DNA of 64,000 nucleotides from Schistocerca nitens (Eukaryota; Arthropoda; Insecta; Orthoptera; Acrididae). The notes beneath the pieces are model-generated. The model worked only from the letters and a program-made list of their open reading frames with translations. It searched no databases and was not told the origin of the DNA. The stretch spans positions 504,014,109 through 504,078,108 of the forward strand of contig NC_064614.1 in assembly GCF_023898315.1 (NCBI RefSeq), read 5' to 3'. The position numbers and the translations under genes are program-made. Position 1 is the first letter of the stretch, and each line of letters begins with the position of its first letter. Below are positions 1 to 10,072 of this stretch, piece by piece.

Positions 1-1340
1 TGGGAGGCTGTATAGGTTGTGAAACAACTACAGCAGCAGAAGTACACTGACAAACGCAACTATTAGTGGTAACACTAGCTACCTCCGTTTGTGTGGCAGT
101 ATCAGTTTTCTTTACTGGCTGTATAACAACTGACGCAAGGGAGGTAGCAAACTTTGGGTGCCGTATGACCTTATAAATCTTCTTGGCCTCGCTAGTAGAG
201 GATCCATCATGTGGTTTTAATCTCCTGTATCTTCCGTTCTTCAAGGAAGACACAGCAGTCCCTACTCTAAAAAAAATGGTTCAAATGGCTCTAAGCACTA
301 TGGGACTTAACATCTGAGGTCATCAGTCCCCTAGACTTAGAACTAATTAAACCTAACTAACTTAAGGACATCACACACAGCCATGCCCGAGGCAGGATTC
401 GAACCTGCGACCGCAGCAGCAGCGCGGCTCCGGACTGAAGCGCCTAGAACCGCTCGGCCACCACGGCCGGCCCCTACTCCAGACAGGATGGCCCCAGGAC
501 AATTCACACACTTTGGAGGAGATGAACATGTGATTCATTTGTGGACAGCCTTACCACAGTTGCCACAAGTGGCTTCTCCCCTATGCATAAGAGTGGTGTG
601 CCCAAAGTGCTGGCAATTAAAGCAGCTCATTGAGTTGAGGACATAGGGGCACAGGATTCATTGAAGAAAATCCGCCTTAAAATGTGCAGGCAGTTTTTGC
701 TGTTAAAAGTGGATATGAACAAGTCGGATTTAATCAGGTCATCTTGCACCCTTTTCATAATATGCTGCACATCTAAAGTGGCTTCTTGTGCCCATTCAAC
801 TTAAAGGTCTTCTTCGGGGATCTTTGGCGATGTCCACAGATCTCTGCACGTTATAACACCTATACTCTACTTTAATGTAGTGTTGAGCTCAGTCTCAGTG
901 TCACATACCCCAAGTGTTTTGGCCTTCTGCAAGTTTGCCACTTGTTGAGAACTTGATGCTTTCAACAAGTGTCCCATTTCGTAACTGCTTGACTCTTTTT
1001 AAAGTACCAGGAATCCTCTCTAAACGCCTTTGTATGTAAATAGGTGAAATATTTTCAAAACTCCCCTCTTTCCTTCTAACCAAGAAAAATGCACTCCAGC
1101 CAACAAAATGCGTTCTGTTACTAACACGCTACAATTCTCTAATATCACTGATTCTGGAAGACTGGCTACACGAGTCCTCTTATTTGATTGGGTGTTGGTG
1201 CCTACCAGTGGCCCACCCATTCCGTTGGGACGTGGAAGCAAAAAATTCGAACACCTATCTCGGTCCCACGAGCAGCTAGAGAAATAAAAGTCCATATAGA
1301 CAGACCCCAGCGTGCCTAAGTAAGCCTTATACAACTGAGG
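1..1340 (-). pseudogene. LINE ORF1 (gag-like, zinc-knuckle) remnant
   Basis: This is a remnant of the first ORF of an I/Jockey-type non-LTR retrotransposon, a nucleic-acid-binding protein that packages the element RNA. Minus-strand frames between about 1300 and 900 contain RRKEGSFENISPIYIQ and LRNGTLVE, a pattern I associate with insect LINE ORF1 proteins. Around 630-480 come cysteine knuckles: CFNCQHFGHTTLMH, then CGNCGK followed by H, then CVNC. After the SINE at 269-472 the same protein resumes with FLEERKIQEIKT and a Ser/Thr-rich tail that runs off the window at base 1. Frames change and at least one stop falls in the knuckle region, so it is dead. Family assignment is from pattern memory; the knuckles are seen directly. 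Confidence 0.6.
269..472 (-). mobile_element. tRNA-derived SINE, family A
   Basis: Full-length copy in reverse orientation. The head, read on the minus strand, carries an A box like TGGCCGAGCGG and a B box GGTTCGAATCC. The tail ends in the family sequence that reads TGGTTCAAATGGCTCT on the plus strand, after a short A run. An 8 bp duplication, CCCTACTC, flanks it at 260-267 and 472-479. It splits the LINE ORF1 remnant, whose reading resumes on both sides. Confidence 0.9.
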
Positions 1341-1714
1341 TGTGGGAGGTTCCCCAGAGGTTGCCCCCTAACGACTATTCCACCTTAACAGACATGCGTC
1401 TCATCAGCGCACAACACATCTTGAGATTGAGAGGTTTTTTTATAGAAGTTTTTACCATCCTCGCGATTTGGGTGGTCTAGCCATGATCCCCATTCCCTGT
1501 GACAGTAAATGTTCCACTGCCACATCATACAGTGGTCACTGAATCACGCGCCAAGCTTACCGTGACACAGGACTGGCGGCACTTCCCAGTCCCCAGCTCA
1601 GGAACCCTTGGATCACCAAACCCAAACTCAGCAAACAAATGTCAAGCCCCTGAAGGCGACAGCATGGAGGACATCGCTGGTGACAAGATGTAGGCTTACA
1701 GCCGTGTAGCAGTA
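1341..1714. other. unassigned, possibly LINE 5' leader
   Basis: There is no recognisable coding pattern here. Its position directly upstream (minus strand) of the LINE ORF1 remnant makes a LINE 5' untranslated leader plausible, but nothing in the sequence proves it. The short open frame at 1499-1693 has no family signature. Confidence 0.25.
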
Positions 1715-1728
1715 CACTGCCAGTCACA

Positions 1729-2937
1729 TTAACGTGGCCAACGGTCAGAAGTCTGAATAACCACCTTTTGTAGCATGTACCCCAACAAGATGAGCAGTAA
1801 GAGAGTCAGTGAGGTTCTGGAAGGAACCAACAGGGATGTGGATCCATACAAAGTCCAGTGCTGTGACCACATGACCAACTGCGCTAGGTTTGTCAGTTGA
1901 GAAAGATCAATGGCGCTTACAGCCAGATCACAGTGATCCCATAGATTCTCGATTGTGTTTAAATCCTTAGAGTTTTGTGGCTGGGCGAGTATAGTCAACT
2001 CATCCTGATATTCTTGGAACATGCACACACATTGCCAGCTGTGTGACATGGTGCATTGTCCTGCTGATACCTGCCGTCGTGCCAAGAAGAAACAAAATGT
2101 ATGTGAAGGTGGACATGGCCCCAAACGTAGATGTATATTTGCGATTTTCCATTCTGTCTTCTAGAATGAGAAGATCACCCCCAGAATACCACGAATACGT
2201 TCCCCAGACCGTAACGCTCAGTCCTCCAACCTGGACCCGTCTGACGTTTGTAGCAGGGTGTTTAGCTTTCAGACGTTTCACACTGTACACGGAAACGACT
2301 GTCTGTCCGATGGAGCATAAAACAGGATTCATCTGAAAAGGTCACCTGTCGCAACTTAGTAGTCGTCAAGTTGCAACACTGGTGTGCAAATTGACCGCTA
2401 TGGTCGCAGGTTCGAATCGTGCCTTGGGCATGGATGTGTGTGATGTCCTTTGGTTAGTTAGGTTTAAGTAGTTCTAAGTTATAGGGGACTGATGACCTCA
2501 GATGTTAAGTCCTATAGTGCTCAGAGCCATCTGAACCATTTGAACCAGCCTTCGACGCCGGTGAACGGAAGTGAGCATTGGTGCATGACTCAGGCGCCTG
2601 CTGTGGAGGCCGATTCACATCCACGTTCGCTGAACTGACGTCGCGGAGACACTGCTGGTAGCCCTTTGGTTCATCTGGTTGGTCAGTTGATCAACACTTG
2701 CACGTCTCTTCGCCTGTACACATCTCTGCAACCGTCGTTCACTCCTGTCTTCTATGGCCCGTGGTGCACCACAGTTACTTCGGCGCCGGTTTCGATAGCG
2801 CCCTTTTGCCATGCACTGTATACTTTAATCACAACTGCACGTGAAAAATTTACAAATTTAGGCATTTCGGAAATGCTTTCACCCTTGGCCTGAAAGCCAA
2901 TCATCACGCTCTTTTGGACGTCAGATAAATCACTCAA
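1729..2937 (-). pseudogene. Tc1-like transposase remnant (DD34E type)
   Basis: The encoded enzyme would cut and paste DNA at TA sites. From the amino end: a helix-turn-helix region near 2937-2790 with LSDVQKSVMIGFQAKG and SEMPKFVNFSRAVV; a second DNA-binding part near 2740-2600 with RRASVDQLTNQMNQ; then, across the SINE insertion, the first catalytic motif VTFSDESCF near 2340, SVTVWGT near 2215, QQDNAPCHTAGN near 2060, and LNTIENLWD near 1960 carrying the catalytic Glu. The motifs fall in different frames with stops, so it is inactive. Order and spacing fit a single Tc1 transposase gene. Confidence 0.8.
2393..2546 (+). mobile_element. SINE family A, 5'-truncated
   Basis: The copy starts inside the tRNA-like head at the variable arm (GACCGCTATGGTCGC), keeps the B box GGTTCGAATC, the ATGGATGTGTGTGATGTCC linker and the complete tail to TTTGAACC. 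The 5' third is missing. It interrupts the Tc1-like transposase between a segment encoding FAHQCC-like residues and the upstream DNA-binding part. I saw no clear target-site duplication. Confidence 0.85.
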
Positions 2938-3162
2938 TTTCCGAATTACCGCAACGACTGCACTGCTTTCCGCGTCCGCCTAACTCGCTTTACGAGGGTG
3001 ATTTTGCAAGTCCTAAATCTCCACGAAAGACTGAAACATTTTATTGTGCGTTCGTTGTTTATTACCGCTCCAAGGATCCTATAAAGAATTACAACTATGT
3101 ACATTGTACAGCTCATTGTTGACAGCTGTCTGTATTGGTCGGCGAGTCGTCGGTGACTGAAA

Positions 3163-4443
3163 ATGAAGTAAACCGAATTTCGTGCTTTTACTAAACATTT
3201 CCATTTGAAGGGTTGGTCGGCAAAATAAATCAAAACATAAGTGGAATAATTTCGCAAGAATTCTGCGCCATCATTGAAGACCACTTACTTTTGGATTAAT
3301 GAATTTAAATGTTGTTGGATAAGCACCAAAGACGAACCCGTCTCCGACCATCGAAGTGATATCACCACAAAGGAAACCGTTAACAAATACCATGCTATGG
3401 TAATGCAAGATTGTCGAATAAAAATTCTTGAGAGTGTTGAGGCTGTAGGCATCTGAACTCAGCGAGTACATAATATACTGCGCGGAAAACTGGCTAAGTA
3501 GAAGATAAGACCGGGATTAGTGCCACGACTGCACACAGTTGACGAGAAGCACATCCGGTGCAACATTTCAGCACAACGTCTGGCGTTCTTTAATCGTAAT
3601 CCTCAAGACTTATTGCGCCTCTTTGTGACTGTTGATGAAACTCGGATCCATCATTACATACCAGATTCAAAACAGCCGTCAAAATAATGGACAACGCCTG
3701 GTGAAAGTACACCGAAAAAGGAAAAGACCTGTTTGTCAGCTCGAAGGCGAATACCTATACTTTGTGGGATGCCCTTGGAATAATCCTCACATATTACTTG
3801 AAAAAAGGCAGAAGCATAACTGAAGCCAATTATGCTTTATTGTTGGAAGGTTTGAAACTTGCGGTGGCTGAAAAAAGACCAACTCTGGCACGCAAAACTT
3901 TACACTTTGACCAGGATAATACACCATTCCACACATCGACGATAACAATATCAACGATAACAACGGCGAATGTGCATGAACTGGGCTTCCAGTAAGCTCC
4001 TCATGCACTCTATTCCGCAGAATTAGCCCCAGGTGGCTTCTTCCTGCGCGCCGGAGTGGCCGAGCGGTTCTAGGCGCTACAGTCTGGTGCCGCGCGACCG
4101 CTACGGTCGCAGGTTCGAATCCTGCTTCGGGCATGGATGTGTGTGATGTCCTTAGGTTAGTTAGGTTTAAGTAGTTCTAAGTTCTAGGCGACTGATGACC
4201 TCAGAAGTTAAGTGCCATAGTGCTCAGAGCCAAGCCAACACTTCTTCCTGTTACCTAGCTTGAAACTTTGCCTTACTGGGAAGAAATTTTCATCAAAAGA
4301 AGAAGTGATAGTTTCAGTCAGCGAGTACTTTGCAGAGTTTGATAGAACCTATTTTTTATGGGAAGAAACAACTGGAGGATTGCTGGACCAATCGTATATC
4401 CCTTAAAGTAGAGTATGTCGAGAAGTATGGTGAGTCGTTTACG
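3163..4443 (+). pseudogene. mariner transposase remnant, SINE-interrupted
   Basis: DD34D mariner transposase, which would act at TA sites. Conserved pieces in order: FTKHFHLKGWSAK near 3183, YFWINEF and STKDEP near 3290, the second helix-turn-helix near 3370-3470, LFVTVDETRIHHY near 3620 with the first catalytic Asp, LEKKGRS-like linker, FDQDNTPFHTS near 3905 with the second Asp, and ELAPGGFFL near 4020. In the last motif the usual SPDLAPSDYF pattern has lost its catalytic Asp (Gly instead). The frame continues after the SINE with LTGKKFSSKEEVI and SEYFAEFDRTYF, ending near VEYVEK. Several early stops and frameshifts are present. Confidence 0.8.
4047..4240 (+). mobile_element. SINE family A in mariner
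   Basis: Forward copy from CGCGCCGGAGTGGCCGAGCGG through the B box to the GTGCTCAGAGCC tail. A perfect 10 bp duplication CTTCTTCCTG lies at 4037-4046 and 4241-4250. Without the SINE and one duplicate, the mariner frame reads straight through, so the SINE is the younger insertion. Confidence 0.95.
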
Positions 4444-4679
4444 AAACAAACTTTGTTTTTACCTGTTTTATCAAACCAGCGTGGTATATACCGTCGACTA
4501 CTGGGGCTGCCAACTGCTGCCTGTGATTGGTTATTTCAGGTTGATGTCGAACACAGTCGCTGATAAAATTAATGTGACTGGACCGTATACCTCCTCGCCT
4601 ACTTCTGACTGATAAGTAGCACCAGCATGTCATGACACTGAGTTACCGCAACAGTACCGGTACGTCAATAAAAGCGATG

Positions 4680-5210
4680 TGTTAGTGGTGGTGTTTGTTT
4701 GTGCTGATGGGTGCAGTTCGGAAGCAGCGCGGCTGACAGCCAGCTGTGACGTGTTTGCAGGCAGGCCTAGCATATAACAGTTTCCATCAGCGGCGAGGCG
4801 GCGCACATCAAAGGCAGCGGCTGCGAGGTCGTGTGGCGGAGCAGAGCGCCGCGATATTAAGTGGTGCGGGGGCCTGCCGCTAGCCGCGCCGCTGTGTGCG
4901 CCCTCAGGATTCCATTAGCCGGCGCGGCGCGGCGCGTCCCGTGGGAACTCCGCCTGCTCTGCATCCCGTACCCTGCGCGCTGTTGCGTCTGCCTTGACCC
5001 GCTGGACGGGGTGCTTGCGGCATCCCTTGTGACGGTGACAGCTGCGGCGCCGTCAAGTCACCTGTGTCGCGCCTGTCAACACGCTCCCAACACGGAGCAC
5101 GGTCAAAACATACTACTCTGTTTCGATGCCTGTCAACGCCGAATTTGGCTCAAGAGGATATTGTATCTTTACTTACATAGAAACTGTTACAGCTGAGTTT
5201 ATAGTTGCAG
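4680..5210 (+). promoter_or_regulatory. GC/CpG-rich tract ending at a consensus splice donor
   Basis: The stretch is strikingly rich in G, C and CpG (for example GCGGCGAGGCGGCGCACATC, GCCGGCGCGGCGCGGCGCGT) against an AT-rich background and contains no repeat I recognise. At 5210/5211 the sequence is TTGCAG followed by GTGAGT, an exact donor consensus on the plus strand. Together these suggest a promoter plus 5' untranslated exon of a host gene reading to the right. The 111-codon open frame at 4861-5196 has no family signature and overlaps the tract, so I do not call it a gene. This is inference. Confidence 0.35.
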
Positions 5211-5985
5211 GTGAGTCTTCTGGGTTGTGTGGCCGTGGTCGAAGAAACGTTTCTGTTCCTGAAGTTTGGTCCATAGGTGCGCTGGACAACTGCGGAGGGG
5301 CTCCTTGCAACGCTGAGTCTTGCTGAGTCCAACGTCGAAGAGCGACATAAATACTGTGTAAAGTGGCTGTGGTCAAATTCATTCTTGAACAGCGCAGATA
5401 GCACTTGTCAGACGTAAAAATCAACTATCGGCTGTCACCTGTCAAGGATAAAACCTGTCTATCGATTCTGCAGAGGCACAGTCCATATATCATTGAGTGC
5501 AATAGCTTCTTCTTTTGTACCTGTACTTGTGGAAAGTTCTAAATGGGACCTATCAAGCCGTGAATAAAAACTAAAAGAACATGGAAATCAGGGGAAAACA
5601 GAGAAATCAGCTATAGAAGAGCATGTTCTTCAGTCACGAAATCATGAAGTGAAATATTCAGAAACCAAAATTTTCTGTTCTACGACAAACTGTTGTCTAC
5701 GACTGTATAGAGAAGCCATCGAAATGTATGAGCGTATTGACAGCTATAGTGATAGTTTTAACAGGAAACAAGAAACTGTGAAAGTCAAGAGTATATGTAC
5801 AGTGACTCTGCAGAACCAATAGATAAGTTTTTATCTCAGAAAGCGACAATCGATACTTAGGTTTCATCTCTTTCTGCTGATCAGGCGGCAAGACTCAGCG
5901 GTACCACGAGCGTCTCTGCAGATTTCCAGTTCAGCTCTGGACGAAACATCAGGATTTGAAAAGTTTCAGTTGTGTCTAGGTATCC
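5211..5985. other. no recognised feature
   Basis: Mixed-composition DNA between the possible splice donor and the gypsy LTR. I see no open frame with a family signature, no SINE head and no terminal repeats. If 5210 is a real exon end, this would be intron. Confidence 0.3.
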
Positions 5986-6341
5986 TGCATACTCGGTTCG
6001 TTAGACAAAACAATCAAACCACTCGTATTAATGAGTTTTATTACAAGGCAAGATAGAATTACTTAACTTTTATAGATGTGTCGCAAGAAAAGGGCGACTT
6101 ACAAAATAATCAGTCTTCTTCAGAATAGACGAACACAAGTCTGTGCTATGTAGAGAATACTAATGATGGAGGCTACGATGCGTCGCTAACGAAGTAGCTA
6201 ACATTGAAGCTGCCACCAGCCGAGCGCGGCGCTTGTGTCCTCTTCACGTAGGAGTCGCTGCTGTCGCGTTGTCAGCTTCTTATCAAAGCCGTCTCGTCTT
6301 TGCTGTTGCCGACTGTGCTGCCAGCGCCTTACGCCGTAATA
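5986..6341 (-). repeat. gypsy LTR (3' LTR in element orientation)
   Basis: It aligns with the right LTR over TGCATACTCGGTTC, ATTAATGAGTTTTATTACAA, AAAATAATCAGTCTTCTTCA, ACACAAGTCT and the GC-rich end ACGCC(G/A)TAA. The end was set by the polypurine tract that follows. Point and small indel differences are frequent. Confidence 0.8.
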
Positions 6342-6365
6342 TTCCTCCATCCCCCCCCCCCCCCC
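6342..6365 (-). other. polypurine tract of the gypsy element
   Basis: On the minus strand a run of G followed by ATGGAGGAA lies immediately upstream of the 3' LTR, where the plus-strand primer forms during reverse transcription. The long homopolymer may partly be later slippage. Confidence 0.6.
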
Positions 6366-8989
6366 AAACGACGGACCGTCGTCTTATATGGAGCACGACA
6401 ACGGGGGAGGGGGCGGGAAAGGAGACAGGAGCGTGGACGTTCCGATGGACCAGAAGCTTTGTCAGACTTCCGGTAGTACCCCACAATCCGGCCTTCACTC
6501 TGGTGGAAATGTCTCTCGGGAAACGCCCAGAAGGGTACTCGTCCACCTCCTGAGGCCCATACCACGATGCAGAAGGTGTCGGCTACGTAGGGCTGGCCGG
6601 GACCAACTACATCGGTAGGACGAGAGGAGGTGGAGGAGGTGAATGCTCCGTCTCCTTGGGGCCGTCCCACAGTGTCGTGATGACACCCTCCGCCGGCTGC
6701 TGTAGCCGCTCTGTCCTCGGGATCTGTGAAAATGGGGGAACAGATACAGAAGAATCAACGTGCTCAAGACAGTCGCGAATTTGATTGTGATGTCAGCAGA
6801 AATGAGATACATGCATGTGCCAAGTCCACGAAGGATCTCGCCTCGTGCCCACGGTCTGCTGCCGCTACGATCCCTGAAAAACCCAATATCATGCGGCGCG
6901 AAGCGATACGCGTGACCTTCCTTCGCGCCGGATGCTGCAGAGGATGGAGCAGGTGGAGCAGTGTCCGATGGCGGCGGGCGTGAAGCAATTCCGCCGGCGA
7001 TGGTCCATCTAGTGGATACGAACGATAGGAGGCGAGAAACAGTTGCATTCCTTGATCCCTGGTGTGTGTGGAGCGAAGTTTGACCAGCTGCTGCTTAATG
7101 GTTCTGACAAAACTTTCCGCTTCGTCGTTTCACTGTAGATTGAACTGTGCATTAGTTACATGCTGTAAGCCATTGCGTTCACAGAATATTTAAGATTCAG
7201 TTGACGTGAATTGGGGGCCGTTGTCCGACACTATGACTTCAGGCAAACCTTCGGGAAAAAAATAGGACAACACCTGAACTGTGCTACGTGCTACCTGACG
7301 TTGTCGAATTCATTGGCGCAGCAAAAGGAAACTTGCTATAAGAGTCTACCACAATCAACCAACGAATGTTCCAAAAAGGACCTGCAAACTCTGTGTGCAC
7401 ACGTTGCCATGGTGATTGTGACTTACGCCAAGCAGAGAGATTTCGTGGCGAAGCGGACTGCTTTTCAGCACATGCGTGATACTCTGAAGTCATCTGTTCT
7501 CTTTGGGTGTCCATACCGTGTCAAGTACAGTGTCGACGCCTAACTGTTTCGTACGAACAGTCCCCTTTAGGGATCAACACACGTGACTATCCACTGCCAT
7601 TTTGAACAAGAATCATACCTTGCTGTCTAGTGAGGTTATGGCGACGTGCAAAGTATCAGCGCACTACAGAGTTCTTTATGCTATGCAGTGAGCGACGCAA
7701 AGACGTACATATGTTTTTTGGCGAAATGTTCAAATCTAAATCAGCTTCCGTGGTCTTTGCAATTTCCCTATAGTTCACAGGAAAGGATTGAGGCAATTCA
7801 GAACCGTGAGCATCGATGTGACACCAAGGTGCAGCAGAAGCGTCAAAGTCTGTACCAGGGCCAATCGGAAAACGTGGAAGTGCGTTTGCATTACCATGTT
7901 GAGCTGTCGGACGATACACAATCTCGTGCTGGTGTTGAGACAACAACGAAGTCCGTCTTTGCCATTTTTGGGCACCTCGTACAGGAACCGGCTTCATCAG
8001 ATGAGCCAAGGACTGCAATGGCTTGTGATCCGTTACTAAGTAGAATTTTCTGCTATACAAATAGTTGTGGAATTTGGTGATACCATACACAATTGCCAAT
8101 GCCTAGAAGCGTCAACTTGCAACAGAATTGGTTTGTCAGAATCAAACTGAACAAGCATCGATCACTGATCAATGTATCTTTAAGTTTTTGCACTCATCTG
8201 TCCAAACAAAGGACGACGCAGACCATGCAATGGAGCTGCAATTTGTGTAGCATTCGGTACGAACGGAATATAATAGTTCATTTTCCCTGGAACTGACCGA
8301 GCGAGGTGGCGCAGTGGTTAGCACACTGGACTCGCATTCCGGAGGACGACGGTTCAAACCCGCGTCCGGTGATCCTGATTTAAGTTTTCCGTGATTTCCC
8401 TAAATTGCTTCAGGCAAATGCCGGGATGGTTCCTTTGAGAGGGCACGGCCGACTTCCTTCCCCATCGTTCCTTAAACCAATTGGACCGATGACATCGCTG
8501 TTTGTACCCTCCCCCGAATCAACCATTCAATCAACCTAAAACGTACTGCAATTCTGTAACACTGTAAGGAACTGACAGGTCACTTGTGGCCAACAAATGT
8601 GACTGTGACATGACCAAGATACTGCACCGCAGATTTAAAGACATCACACTTCTCCAGTCTGCACTATTGTCGTGCATCAGATAGCACACGAAACAAAGCA
8701 CGCAAAATTGCAATACGACAATATCGTCCAAACAGTATGAACAGTTTGTTACTTAAGCAGTCAGCTGTTCCAAATACCGTTGGAAAATGGCGGGTGCGGA
8801 AACACTACCAAAAGGCAAACGCAAATATTTAATCAATCCCAAGAGAATGTTCAAAACACACACGTTTTGACGTTCTTCATCAAGTGGTATTTGAAGATAT
8901 TCACCGCAAAAATCAATTTTTGAAAAGTAGTGATCAACACCTAATCTGTCCATGAGATCCTTTGGGCGTGGTAATGGATAATTATCAAT
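6366..8989 (-). pseudogene. gypsy pol remnant: RT, RNase H, integrase
   Basis: Minus-strand order: RT near 8985-8740 (PLPRPKDLMDRLG, YFSKIDF, LRLPFGSVSAPAIFQRYL, then the catalytic LDDIVV); connection region interrupted by the SINE at 8295-8536, resuming with MNYYIPFVPNATQIAAPLH; RNase H near 8100-7950 (AIVYGITKFHNYLYSRKF, LVTDHKPLQSL); integrase zinc region and core near 7510-7390 (YHACAEKQSA, PWQRVHTEFAGPF, IVVDSYSKFPF), VSDNGPQF near 7230 and ESFVRTIK near 7110; C-terminal GPSPAELLHARRHRTLL near 7010. The first integrase Asp appears as Glu in HTEFAGPF. Protease and the N-terminal RT part are missing. Many stops and frameshifts make it inactive. Confidence 0.85.
8295..8536 (+). mobile_element. 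tRNA-derived SINE, family B
   Basis: The head GACCGAGCGAGGTGGCGCAG, TGGTTAGC (A box) and GGTTCAAACCC (B box) is followed by a body with TTTTCCGTGATTTCCCTAAA, GGGCACGGCCGACTTCCTTC and ends in CAATCAACC. A second, reversed copy at 24021-24258 has the same body, which confirms the family. The SINE interrupts the gypsy RT connection region. No convincing duplication was seen. Confidence 0.9.
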
Positions 8990-9740
8990 GAATCATACTG
9001 ATCTAGAATTTGCACTATGTGATGAAGTGATGGATCGGACTGTTTCAAAATCTGTTCTCTAAAGTTGAGATCAGGTACATTGTACATGATCACATCATGC
9101 AACATAATATCTGTATATAAAGCACCACAAGCACATTTGAATTTATATTTCCTCGTCATACCCTGAAAATCTGTTACCCACTTGCGATAAATTTGTTCTG
9201 ACCTTTTCTTGCAACGAAAGAACTGCTACCTAGCTGCCACCACATTCACTTGTTAGTCATAATAGTGAGAAACCTACAACATGATCATAGGAAAGTTCAC
9301 TCAGAGTAACGTAAGGGAACAATTTCTGAATGAGGCGAAATACTGCACTTCCTACTGTTGACAAAAAGTAATGTAGTTTCACAGTTCCTGATACTTTGTG
9401 AGCTATGATGTGGGCTTCATACTGTTGAAGCCACTCGTGCCATTCCTCTTCTTTTTCATTAAACTGGCCAATAGGCGGTATGGGGCTTGGAGCTACAGTT
9501 GTGCCATAATGCGCTGCGTTTGTTTATTGGTTGCCGAGTAACTGCTGTACCGTGTTTAAAAGGGTAGCAATCTGCTGCGTCTGAAACTGAAACATCTGTG
9601 TTAGCTGTGTTGCATCTATTGCTTGCAACTGAGGTGCCTGAGCAGGGGATGGGAGAGGTGGGTTTCTCATTCTGGAATAGGCAAATGCAATAAACAGACA
9701 ACGCAAGCAAGAAAATTACGCACACACGCAAGGAAAATTT
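8990..9740 (-). pseudogene. gypsy gag remnant
   Basis: Minus-strand frames give LTQMFQFQTQQIATLLNTVQ near 9590, then IGQFNEKEEEWHEWLQQYEA, KVSGTVKLHYFLSTVGSAVF and LFPYVTLSEL between about 9470 and 9310, and FREQILKQSDPSLHHIVQI near 9060. This is the pattern of an insect gypsy capsid protein (FxFDxxEEW, FLLSSVG-like). The order is colinear but frames break. At about 8985 the gag-like text runs directly into RT, which implies a deletion of the gag end, protease and RT start. Confidence 0.7.
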
Positions 9741-10000
9741 CTGGAACGCCCACCTGAAAACACTGAATAGAAAACAAAAATATAAGAGACACCATTAAAA
9801 CATGTAAACACACCCCTGCAAAGGTACAATTAAGGCGCCAGCATAATACTAAAGGCCACGAGGAAACAAAGGAGAGACAATCAGTGGCAGCTGATGCCCC
9901 GGGGATCAAACGTTAACAGGCTGTCGGCATGTTATTTGGACATCGTCGTCGCCATGCTATTCATTCACCTCGTCGCCAATGTTGTTGTCTCCAATCGTCC
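9741..10000 (-). other. gypsy 5' leader
   Basis: This lies between the gag remnant and the 5' LTR. Next to the LTR (minus strand) it reads GGACGATTGGAGACAACAAC and then ATTGGCGACGAGG, the region where a tRNA primer would anneal; I cannot name the tRNA. An ATGGCGACGACGATG just inside may be the old gag start. Confidence 0.45.
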
Positions 10001-10072
10001 TGCATACTCGGTTCACTAGACAATCAAGCAAAAAATCCATATTAATGAGTTTTATTACAACAACACAAGATA

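Larger units (their letters stand above)
2993..4480 (+). mobile_element. mariner element inside the Tc1-like element
   Basis: The left end is TA followed by CGAGGGTGATTTTGCAAGTC, which resembles a mariner terminal repeat. The transposase frame starts near 3163. A matching right terminal repeat is not clear, so the end is placed just after the last recognisable codons (about 4440) and is approximate. A SINE at 4047-4240 splits the 3' third of the gene. Confidence 0.6.
1715..4585 (-). mobile_element. Tc1-like element with nested mariner and SINE
   Basis: The left end reads TA then CACTGCCAGTCACATTAACG. The right end, reverse complemented, reads TA then CGGTCCAGTCACATTAATT, so the two ends share CCAGTCACATTAA as an imperfect terminal inverted repeat next to TA. 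Transposase remnants lie at 1729-2937 on the minus strand. Removing the mariner (about 2993-4480) and the SINE (2393-2546) leaves roughly 1.2 kb, a normal Tc1 size. The right end is the weaker call because only about 13 bases match. Confidence 0.55.

Noticed and set aside
4861..5196. 111-codon open frame in the CpG-rich tract
   Set aside because: No domain pattern; long open frames are expected in AT-poor sequence. The tract is kept as a possible untranslated exon.
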